Positions 10,593 through 18,838 of a stretch of 19,586 bases of DNA are shown piece by piece. Below the pieces are notes generated by a model that was not told the DNA's origin, did not search any database, and saw only the letters and a program-made list of their open reading frames with translations. The translations under genes and the position numbers were made by a program. This DNA comes from Saccoglossus kowalevskii (lineage: Eukaryota; Hemichordata; Enteropneusta; Harrimaniidae): positions 1 through 19,586 of the forward strand of contig NW_003122719.1 of NCBI RefSeq assembly GCF_000003605.2. The letters are read 5' to 3'. Each line of letters opens with the position of its first letter. Position 1 is the stretch's first letter.

Positions 10593-11214
10593 TATTGAGG
10601 TGGTCTTCTGTCCCATTACGTGTGTATTGAGGTGGTCTTCTGTCCCATTACGTGTGTATTGAGGTGGTCTTCTGTTTCATCACGTGTGTATTGAAGTGGT
10701 CTTCTGTTCCATTACGTGTGTATTGAGGTGGTCTTCTGTCCCATCACGTGTGTATTGAGATGGTTCTTTGTTCCATTACGTGTGTATTGAGGTGGCCTTC
10801 TGTCCCATTACGTGTGTATTGAGATGGTCTTCTATACCATCACGTGAGTATTGAGATGGTCTTCTGTTTCATTACGTGTGTATTGAGGTTGTCTTCTGTC
10901 CCATTACGTGTGTATTGAGGTGGTCTTCTGTTCCATCACGTGTGTATTGAGGTGGTCTTCTGTTCCATCACGTGTGTATTGAGGTGGTCTTCTGTTCCAT
11001 CACGTGTGTATTGAGGTGGTCTTCTGTTCCATCACGTGTGTATTGAGGTGGTCTTCTGTCCCATTACGTGTATTGAGGTGGTCTTCTGTTCCATTTCGTG
11101 TGTATTGAGGTGGTCTTCTGTTCCATTACGTGTATTGAGATGGTCTTCTGTTCCATTACGTGTGTATTGAGGTGGTCTTCTGTTCCATTACGTGTGTATT
11201 GAGGTGGTCCTCTG

Positions 11215-11370
11215 TCCAATTACGGGTGTATTGAGGTGGTCTTCTGTTCGATTACGTGTATTGAGGTGGTTTTCTGTTCCATTACGTGTGTATTGAGGTG
11301 GTTTTCTGTTCCATTACGTGTGTATTGAGGTGGTCCTCTGTCCCATTACAGGTGTATTGAGGTGGTCTTC
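11215..11370 (+). repeat. Module D, 5' partial copy
   Basis: TCCAATTACGGG, TTCGATTACGTG, two GGTTTTCTG units and TCCCATTACAGG are present in order. The truncated TGACGTG unit is missing and ordinary units follow. Confidence 0.75.
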
Positions 11371-11948
11371 TGTTCCATTACGTGTGTATTGAGGTGGTCT
11401 TCTGTCCCATCACGTGTGTATTGAGATGGTTCTTTGTTCCATTACGTGTTTATTGAGGTGGCCTTCTGTCCCATTACGTGTGTATTGAGATGGTCTTCTA
11501 TTCCATCACGTGTGTATTGAGGTGGTCTTCTGTTCCATTACATGTGTATTGAGGTGGTCTTCTGTCCCATTACGTGTGTATTGAGGTGGTCTTCTTTTCC
11601 ATCACGTGTGTATTGAGGTGGTCTTCTGTTCCATCACGTGTGTATTGAGGTGGTCTGCCATCCCATTACGTGCGTAATGAGGTGGTCTATTGTCCCAATA
11701 CGTGTGTATTGAGGTGGTCTGCCGTCCCATGACGTGTGTATTGATGTTGGTCTTCTGACCCATTATGTGTGTATTGAGGTGGTCTTCTGTTCCATTACGT
11801 GTGTATTGAGGTGGTCTTCTGTCCCATTACGGGTGTATTGAGGTGGTTTTCTGTTCCATTACGTGTATTGAGGTGGTCCTTTGTTCCATTACGTGTGTAT
11901 TGAGGTGGTCTTCTGTCCCATTACGTGTGTATTGAGGTGGTCTTCTGT
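11284..11948 (+). repeat. 665-bp exact duplicate of 15114-15778
   Basis: With an offset of 3830 every base agrees by eye. The span includes rare private variants such as ACGTGTTTATTGAGG, TACATGTGTATTG, CTTCTTTTCC and the whole of module C. The first differences are at 11283 against 15113 on the left and 11949 against 15779 on the right. Confidence 0.87.
11653..11767 (+). repeat. Module C, 115-bp block
   Basis: Same markers and length as the other C blocks, and identical to 15483-15597. It lies inside the 665-bp exact duplication. Confidence 0.9.
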
Positions 11949-12020
11949 TCCATCACGTGTGTATTGAGGTGGTCTTCTGTCCCATTACGTGTATTGAGGT
12001 GGTCTTTTGTTCCATTACGT

Positions 12021-12100
12021 GTGTATTGAGGTGGTCTACTGTCCCATTATGTGTGTATTTAAGTGGTCTTCTGTTTCATTACGTGTGTATTGAGGTGGTC
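12021..12100 (+). repeat. Module A marker fragment (TATTTAAGTGG)
   Basis: It contains only one GGTCTACTG unit and the TATTTAAGTGG marker unit followed by TTTCATTACG. The stretch from about 12010 to 12350 also parallels about 700 to 1040 in unit order, including GGTCATCTG and GTGTGCATTGAGG units. It is therefore a fragment moved together with its neighbours. Confidence 0.65.
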
Positions 12101-12296
12101 TTCTGTTCCATTACGTGTGTATTGAGGTGGTCTTCTGTCCCATTACGGGTGTATTGAGGTGGTCTTCTGTTCCATTACGTGTATTGAGGTGGTCCTTTGT
12201 TCCATTACGTGTGTATTGAGGTGGTCATCTGTCCCATTATGTGTGTATTGAGGTGGTCTTCTGTCCCATTACGTGTGCATTGAGGTGGTCTTCTGT

Positions 12297-12336
12297 TTCA
12301 TTACTTGTGTACTGAGGTGGTCTTCCGACCCATTAC
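12297..12336 (+). repeat. Module B, 5' fragment
   Basis: Only the opening TTCATTACTTGTGTACTGAG and TCTTCCGACCC units are present, after which ordinary units resume. It travels with a neighbourhood that parallels 700-1020. Confidence 0.65.
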
Positions 12337-12735
12337 GTGTGTATTGAGGTGGTCTTCTGTCCCATTACGTGTGTATTGAGGTGGTCTTCTGTCCCATTAC
12401 GTGTGTATTGAGGTGATCTTTTGTTCCATCACGTGTGTATTGAGGTGGTCTTCTGTTCCATTACGTGTGTATTGAGGTGGTCTTCTGTCCCATCACGTGT
12501 GTATTAAGATGGTTCTTTGTTCCATTACGTGTGTATTGAGGTGGCCTTCTGTCCCATTACGTGTGTATTGAGATGGTCTTCTATACCATCACGTGTGTAT
12601 TGAGGTGGTCTTCTGTTCCATTACGTGTGTATTGAGGTGGTCTTCTGTCCCATTACGTGTGTATTGAGGTGGTCTTCTGTTCCATCACGTGTGTATTGAG
12701 GTGGTCTTCTGTTCCATCACGTGTTTATTGAGGTG

Positions 12736-12850
12736 GTCTGCCATCCCATTACGTGCGTAATGAGGTGGTCTATTGTCCCAATACGTGTGTATTGAGGTGG
12801 TCTGCCGTCCCAAGACATGTGTATTGATGTTGGTCTTCTGACCCATTATG
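12736..12850 (+). repeat. Module C, 115-bp block
   Basis: Same order. It differs in the unit reading CAAGACATGTG instead of CATGACGTGTG. It lies only about 970 bp after the copy at 11653 and about 140 bp before a module B copy. Confidence 0.87.
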
Positions 12851-12989
12851 TGTGTATCGAGGTGGCCTTCTGTTCCATTACGTGTATTGAGGTGGTGTTC
12901 TGTTCCATTACGTGTGTATTGAGGTGGTCTTCTGTTCCATTACGTGTGTATTGAGGTGGTCTTCTGTCCCATTACGGGTGTATTGAGGT

Positions 12990-13179
12990 GGGCTTCCGAC
13001 CCATTACGTGTGTATTGAGGTGGTCTTCTGACCCATTACGTGTGTATTGAGGTGGTCTTCTGACCCAATACTTGTGTACTGAGGTGGTCGTTTGACCCAT
13101 TACGTGTGTATTGAGGTGGTCGTCTGTCCCATCACGTGTGTATTGAGATGGGCGTTCTTTCCCATAACGTGTGTACATG
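12990..13179 (+). repeat. Module B, copy with replaced 5' unit
   Basis: It lacks TTCATTACTTGTGTACTGAG. Instead an ACGGGTGTATTGAGGTGG unit joins directly to GGCTTCCGACCC. From there to TGTACATG it follows the 985 copy. The join looks like an exchange point between two different units. Confidence 0.82.
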
Positions 13180-13556
13180 TATTGAGGTGGTCTTCTGTCC
13201 CATCACGTGTGTATTGAGATGGTCCTTTGTTCCATTACGTGTGTATTGAGGTGGTCTTCTGTCCCATTACGTGTGTATTGAGGTGGTCTTCTGTCCCATT
13301 ACGTGTGTATTGAATTGGTCTTCTGTTTCATCACGTGTGTATTGAGGTGGTCGTCTGTTCCATTACGTGTGTATTGAGGTGGTCTTCTGTCCCATCACGT
13401 GTGTATTGAGATGGTTCTTTGTTCCATTACGTGTGTATTGAGGTGGTCTTCTGTCCCATTACGTGTGTATTGAGATGGTCTTCTGTTTCATCACGTGTGT
13501 ATTGAGGTGGTCTTCTGTTCTATTACGTGTGTATTGAGGTGGTCTTCTGTCCCATC

Positions 13557-14165
13557 ACGTGTGTATTGAGGTGGTCTTCTGTCCCATTACGTGTGTATTG
13601 AGGTGGTCTTCTGTTTCATTACTTGTGTACTGAGGTGGTCTTCCGACCCATTACGTGTGTATTGAGGTGGTCGTATGTCCCATCACGTGTGTATTGAGAT
13701 GGGCGATCTTTCCCATAACGTGTGTACATGTATTGAGGTGGTCTTCTGTCCCATTACGTGTGTATTGAGGTGGTCTTCTGTCCCATTACGTGTGTATTGA
13801 GGTGGTCTTCTGTTTCATCACGTGTGTATTGAGGTGGTCTTCTGTTCCATTACGTGTGTATTGAGTTGGTCTTCTGTCCCATCACGTGTGTATTGAGATG
13901 GTTCTTTGTTCCATTACGTGTGTATTGAGGTGGCCTTCTGTCCCATTACGTGTGTATTGAGATGGTCTTCTATTCCATCACGTGTGTATTGAGATGGTCT
14001 TCTGTTTCATTACGTGTATATTGAGGTGGTCTTCTGTCCCATTACGTGTGTAATGAGGTGGTCTTCTGTTCCATCACGTGTGTATTGAGGTGGTCTTCTG
14101 TTCCATCACGTGTGTATTGAGGTGGTCTTCTGTTCCATCACGTGTGTATTGAGGTGGTCTTCTGT
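13557..14165 (+). repeat. 609-bp duplicate of 1763-2371, one mismatch
   Basis: This is the partner of the pair, and its single difference creates GTAATGAGG at 14051. Downstream it has four TTCCATCAC units where the partner has three, a one-unit copy-number change. Confidence 0.85.
13615..13730 (+). repeat. Module B, short 116-bp form
   Basis: It matches 1821-1936, with the same internal three-unit loss and GGGCGATC. It lies inside a 609-bp near-exact duplicate of 1763-2371. Confidence 0.87.
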
Positions 14166-14327
14166 TCCATCACGTGTGTATTGAGGTGGTCTTCTGTCCC
14201 ATTACGTGTATTGAGGTGGTCTTCTGTTCCATTACGTGTGTATTGAGGTGGTCTCCTTTTCCATTACGTGTATTGAGGTGGTTTTCTGTTCCATTACGTG
14301 TGTATTGAGGTGGTCTTCTGTTCCATT

Positions 14328-14593
14328 ACGTGTGTATTTAGGTGGTCTCCTGTCCAATTACGGGTGTATTGAGGTGGTCTTCTGTTCGATTACGTGTATT
14401 GAGGTGGTTTTCTGTTCCATTACGTGTGTATTGAGGTGGTCTTCTGTTCCATTACGTGTGTATTGAGGTGGTCTTCTGTCCCATTACAGGTGTATTGAGG
14501 TGGTATTCTGTCCCATTACGTGTATTGAGGTGGTCTTCTGTTCCATTACGTGTGTATTGGGGTGGTCTTCTGTTCCATTACGTGTGTATTGAG
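14328..14593 (+). repeat. 266-bp exact duplicate of 16172-16437
   Basis: The offset is 1844. Shared rare variants are TATTTAGGTGG, GGTCTCCTG and GGTATTCTG. The homology resumes after the break with offset 1971 (14594-14896 against 16565-16867, about three substitutions), so the second copy carries an insertion of 127 bp. Confidence 0.82.
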
Positions 14594-15113
14594 ATGTTCT
14601 TCTGTCCAATTACGGGTGTATTGAGGTGGTCTTCTGTTCGATTACGTGTATTGAGGTGGTCTTCTGACCCATTACGGGTGTATTGAGGTGGTCTTCTGTT
14701 CCATTACGTGTATTGAGGTAGACTCCTGTTCCATTACGTGTGTATTGGGGTGGTCTTCTGTTCCATTACGTGTGTATTGGGGTGGTCTTCTCTTCCATTA
14801 CGTGTGTATTGAGATGGTCTTCTGTCCAATTACGGGTGTATTGAGGTGGTCTTCTGTTCCATTACGTGTATTGAGGTGGTCTTCTGTCCCATTACGGGTG
14901 TATTGAGGTGGTCTTCTGTTCGATTACGTGTATTGAGGTGGTCTTTTGTCCCATTACGGGTGTATTGAGGTGGTCTTCTGTTCCATTACGTGTATTGAGG
15001 TGGTCTTCTGTTCCATTACGTGTGTATTGAGGTGGTCTTCTGTTCCATTACGTGTGTATTGAGGTGGTCTTCTGTCCCATTGCGTGTGTATTGAGATGGT
15101 CTTCTATTCCATC

Positions 15114-15778
15114 ACGTGTGTATTGAGGTGGTTTTCTGTTCCATTACGTGTGTATTGAGGTGGTCCTCTGTCCCATTACAGGTGTATTGAGGTGGTCTTC
15201 TGTTCCATTACGTGTGTATTGAGGTGGTCTTCTGTCCCATCACGTGTGTATTGAGATGGTTCTTTGTTCCATTACGTGTTTATTGAGGTGGCCTTCTGTC
15301 CCATTACGTGTGTATTGAGATGGTCTTCTATTCCATCACGTGTGTATTGAGGTGGTCTTCTGTTCCATTACATGTGTATTGAGGTGGTCTTCTGTCCCAT
15401 TACGTGTGTATTGAGGTGGTCTTCTTTTCCATCACGTGTGTATTGAGGTGGTCTTCTGTTCCATCACGTGTGTATTGAGGTGGTCTGCCATCCCATTACG
15501 TGCGTAATGAGGTGGTCTATTGTCCCAATACGTGTGTATTGAGGTGGTCTGCCGTCCCATGACGTGTGTATTGATGTTGGTCTTCTGACCCATTATGTGT
15601 GTATTGAGGTGGTCTTCTGTTCCATTACGTGTGTATTGAGGTGGTCTTCTGTCCCATTACGGGTGTATTGAGGTGGTTTTCTGTTCCATTACGTGTATTG
15701 AGGTGGTCCTTTGTTCCATTACGTGTGTATTGAGGTGGTCTTCTGTCCCATTACGTGTGTATTGAGGTGGTCTTCTGT
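15114..15778 (+). repeat. 665-bp exact duplicate of 11284-11948
   Basis: This is the partner of the pair. On its left the array has ATTGCG and CTATTCC units as in module A; on its right it leads into a module B copy. Its ends therefore join two other module contexts. Confidence 0.87.
15483..15597 (+). repeat. Module C, 115-bp block
   Basis: Identical by eye to 11653-11767. It lies 3830 bp downstream of that copy, within the 665-bp exact duplication, and a module B copy follows about 210 bp later. Confidence 0.9.
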
Positions 15779-15810
15779 CCCATTACGTGTGTATTGAGGT
15801 GGTCTTCTGT

Positions 15811-16018
15811 TTCATTACTTGTGTACTGAGGTGGTCTTCCGACCCATTACGTGTGTATTGAGGTGGTCTTCTGACCCATTACGTGTTTAGGTGGTCTTCT
15901 GACCCAATACTTGTGTACTGAGATGGTCGTTTGACCCATTACGTGTGTATTGAGGTGGTCGTATGTCCCATCACGTGTGTATTGAGATGGGCGTTCCTCC
16001 CCATAACGTGTGTACATG
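15811..16018 (+). repeat. Module B, diverged 208-bp copy
   Basis: Full marker order, but one unit is 4 bp shorter (ACGTGTTTAGGTGG near 15882) and the end reads GGGCGTTCCTCCCC. It carries the GTCGTATGTCCC variant otherwise seen in the short forms, so it is a mosaic of long-form and short-form features. Confidence 0.82.
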
Positions 16019-16171
16019 TATTGAGGTGGTCTTCTGTCCCATTACGTGTGTATTGAGGTGGTCTTCTGTCCCATTACGTGTGTATTGAGGTGGTCTTCTG
16101 TTTCATCACGTGTGTATTGAGGTGGTCTTCTGTTCCATTACGTGTGTATTGAGGTGGTCTTCTGTCCCATC

Positions 16172-16437
16172 ACGTGTGTATTTAGGTGGTCTCCTGTCCA
16201 ATTACGGGTGTATTGAGGTGGTCTTCTGTTCGATTACGTGTATTGAGGTGGTTTTCTGTTCCATTACGTGTGTATTGAGGTGGTCTTCTGTTCCATTACG
16301 TGTGTATTGAGGTGGTCTTCTGTCCCATTACAGGTGTATTGAGGTGGTATTCTGTCCCATTACGTGTATTGAGGTGGTCTTCTGTTCCATTACGTGTGTA
16401 TTGGGGTGGTCTTCTGTTCCATTACGTGTGTATTGAG
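16172..16437 (+). repeat. 266-bp exact duplicate of 14328-14593
   Basis: This is the partner of the pair. Directly after it come an odd GAGGTGTGTCTTCTG unit and about four further units, which make up the 127-bp difference. After that the order follows 14594-14896, including GGACTCCTG and CTTCTCTTCC units. Confidence 0.82.
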
Positions 16438-17807
16438 GTGTGTCTTCTGTCCCATTACAGGTGTATTGAGGTGGTCGTCTGTCCCATTACGTGTATTGAG
16501 GTGGTCTTCTGTTCCATTACGTGTGTATTGGGGTGGTCTTCTGTTCCATTACGTGTGTATTGAGATGGTCTTCTGTCCAATTACGGGTGTATTGAGGTGG
16601 TCTTCTGTTCGATTACGTGTATTGAGGTGGTCTTCTGTCCCATTACGGGTGTATTGAGGTGGTCTTCTGTTCCATTACGTGTATTGAGGTGGACTCCTGT
16701 TCCATTACGTGTGTATTGGGGTGGTCTTCTGTTCCATTACGTGTGTATTGGGGTGGTCTTCTCTTCCATTACGTGTGTATTGAGATGGTCTTCTGTCCAA
16801 TTACGGGTGTATTGAGGTGGTCTTCTGTTCCATTACGTGTATTGAGGTGGTCTTCTGTCCCATTACAGGTGTATTGAGGTGGTCTTCTGTTCCATTATGT
16901 GTGTGTAGTGGAGGTCTTCTGTCCCATTGCGTGTGTATTGAGATGGTCTTCTATTCCATCACGTGTGTATTGCGGTGATCTTCTGTTCCATTACGTGTGT
17001 ATTGATGTGGTCTTCTGTCGCATTACGGGTGTATTGAGGTGGTCTTCTGTTCCATTACGTGTGTATTGAGGTGGTCTTCTGTTCCATTATGTGTGTATTG
17101 AGGTGGTCTTCTGTCCCATTGCGTGTGTATTGAGATGGTCTTCTATTCCATCACGTGTGTATTGCGGTGATCTTCTGTTCCATTACGTGTGTATTGAGGT
17201 GGTCTTCTGTTCGATTACGTGTATTGAGGTGGTCTTCTGTCCCATTACGGGTGTATTGAGGTGGTCTTCTGTTCCATTACGTGTGTATTGAGGTGGTCTT
17301 CTGTTCCATTACGTGTGTATGAGGTGGTCTTCTGTCCCATCACGTGTGTATTGATATGGTTCTTTGTTCCTTTACGTGTGTATTGAGGTGGCGTCTGTCC
17401 CATTACGTGTGTATGAGATGGTCTCTATTCCATCACGTGTGTATTGAGATGGTCTTCTGTTTCATTACGTGTGTATTGAGGTGGTCTTCTGTTCCATTAC
17501 GTGTGTATTGAGGTGGTCTTCTGTTCCATCACGTGTGTATTGAGGTGGTCTTCTGTTCCATCACGTGTGTATTGAGGTGGTCTTCTGTTCCATCACGTGT
17601 GTATTGAGGTGGTCTTCTGTTCCATTACGTGTGTATTGAGGTGGTCTTCTGTCCCATTACGTGTATTGAGGTGGTCTTCTGTTCCATTACGTGTGTATTG
17701 AGGTGGTCTTCTGTTCCATTACGTGTATTGAGATGGTCTTCTGTTCCATTACGTGTGTATTGAGGTGGTCTTCTGTTCCATTACGTGTGTATTGAGGTGG
17801 TCTTCTG

Positions 17808-18016
17808 TCCAATTACGCGTGTATTGAGGTGGTCTTCTGTTCGATTACGTGTATTGAGGTGGTTTTCTGTTCCATTACGTGTGTATTGAGGTGGTTTTCT
17901 GTTCCATTACGTGTGTATTGAGGTGGTCTTCTGTCCCATTACAGGTGTATTGAGGTGGTCTTCTGTTCCATTACGTGTATTGAGGTGGTCTTCTGTTCCA
18001 TTACGTGTGTATTGAC
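17808..18016 (+). repeat. Module D joined directly to module A
   Basis: TCCAATTACGCGTG to TGAC follows the 9256 copy exactly in order. The short unit here joins straight to the first GGTCTACTG unit of module A, so TATTGGGG is absent. The two missing units amount to 64 bp. Confidence 0.86.
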
Positions 18017-18622
18017 GTGTGTATTGAGGTGGTCTACTGTCCCATTACGTGTGTATTGAGGTGGTCTACTGTCCCATTATGTGTGTATTTAAGTGGTCTT
18101 CTGTTTCATTACGTGTGTATTGAGGTGGTCTTCTGTTCCATTACGTGTATTGAGGTGGTCTTACGTTCCATTACGTGTGTATTGAGGTGGTCTTCTGTCG
18201 CATTACGGGTGTATTGAGGTGGTCTTCTGTTCCATTACGTGTGTATTGAGGTGGTCTTCTGTTCCATTATGTGTGTATTGAGGTGGTCTTCTGTCCCATT
18301 GCGTGTGTATTGAGATGGTCTTCTATTCCATCACGTGTGTATTGCGGTGATCTTCTGTTCCATTACGTGTGTATTGATGTGGTCTTCTGTCGCATTACGG
18401 GTGTATTGAGGTGGTCTTCTGTTCCATTACGTGTGTATTGAGGTGGTCTTCTGTTCCATTATGTGTGTATTGAGGTGGTCTTCTGTCCCATTGCGTGTGT
18501 ATTGAGATGGTCTTCTATTCCATCACGTGTGTATTGCGGTGATCTTCTGTTCCATTACGTGTGTATTGAGGTGGTCTTCTGTCCCATTACGTGTGTATTG
18601 AGGTGGTCTTCTGTACAATTAC
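18017..18622 (+). repeat. Module A, last full 606-bp copy
   Basis: Complete 19-unit order, identical by eye to 9529-10134. It joins module D directly: the two units that separate D from A at 9465-9528 are missing here (exactly 64 bp, two whole units). Confidence 0.92.
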
Positions 18623-18688
18623 GTGTGTATTGAGGTGGTCTACTGTCCCATTACGTGTGTATTGAGGTGGTCTACTGTCCCATTATGT
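18623..18688 (+). repeat. Module A, terminal 5' fragment at the array edge
   Basis: It begins the next A copy with two GGTCTACTG units and stops inside CCCATTATGT, where every intact copy continues with GTGTATTTAAGTGG. Position 18688 is the last base matching other copies, so this is a sharp breakpoint inside a known module rather than gradual decay. Confidence 0.9.
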
Positions 18689-18692
18689 ACTA

Positions 18693-18714
18693 CGATTACA
18701 CACCAGTGTAATCG
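18693..18714. other. Perfect 9-bp stem-loop just outside the array
   Basis: CGATTACAC (18693-18701) and GTGTAATCG (18706-18714) are perfect reverse complements around the loop ACCA. It begins 4 bp after the last array base. It could be part of a mobile-element end, a breakpoint-prone hairpin or chance. No T-run follows, so it is not a bacterial-type terminator. Confidence 0.6.
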
Positions 18715-18818
18715 GTGTTAATGCAGGGGAATGACCATCTGCCCTCTCTAGGCCAACCCATAACATATCTTGACATCATGTTGCTTTACCATTCATTCAG
18801 TGTTTAATCAAGTTCAAT

Positions 18819-18838
18819 ATTATATAACATTATATAAC
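18819..18838 (+). promoter_or_regulatory. Duplicated TATATAA motif, possible TATA box
   Basis: ATTATATAAC occurs twice in tandem (18819-18828 and 18829-18838), giving two TATATAA motifs about 215 to 230 bp upstream of the ATG at 19053. The spacing would suit a TATA-driven transcript with a leader of about 190 bp. AT-rich sequence makes such motifs by chance, so support is weak. Confidence 0.3.

Larger units (their letters stand above)
1..18688 (+). repeat. 32-bp minisatellite array with higher-order structure
   Basis: About 585 head-to-tail units fill this span, counted as array length over unit length. The unit is 32 bp: GTGTGTATTGAGGTGG followed by TCTTCTGTYCCATTAC. A frequent 30-bp form loses one GT (ATTACGTGTATTGAGG). 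Frequent variant positions are TCCC or TTCC; ATTACG, ATCACG, ATTATG or ATTGCG; GAGG or GAGATGG; and ACGTG or ACGGG. The plus strand is strongly G+T rich (23 of 32 bases in the consensus: 14 T, 9 G, 5 C, 4 A). The array runs off the left edge and ends sharply on the right. No gene, RNA gene or transposon is visible inside it. Reading frames within it are short and made only of the repeat. Function is unknown; satellite or minisatellite heterochromatin is the simplest reading. Confidence 0.98.
18015..18688 (+). repeat. 674-bp exact duplicate of 9527-10200, at the array end
   Basis: This is the distal partner of the pair. Upstream of it, 17474-17793 also follows 8641-8960 in unit order, so the whole last 1.2 kb of the array looks like a copy of 8.6 to 10.2 kb with about nine units and later two units missing. 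Confidence 0.85.

Noticed and set aside
1-18688. CRISPR array
   Set aside because: The 32-bp spacing resembles a CRISPR repeat length, but there are no unique spacers: the whole unit repeats end to end with scattered variants, and no cas gene is present.
1-18688. Telomere repeat
   Set aside because: The strand is GT-rich, but the 32-bp unit is far longer than the short simple motifs of most telomeres, and unique sequence follows on the right.
1-18688. G-quadruplex-forming array
   Set aside because: Each unit has only two GG pairs, in GAGGTGG, and no GGG runs in the consensus, so loops between units would be about 25 bases; weak at best.
18693-18714. Rho-independent terminator
   Set aside because: The stem-loop has no following T-run and the context is eukaryotic.
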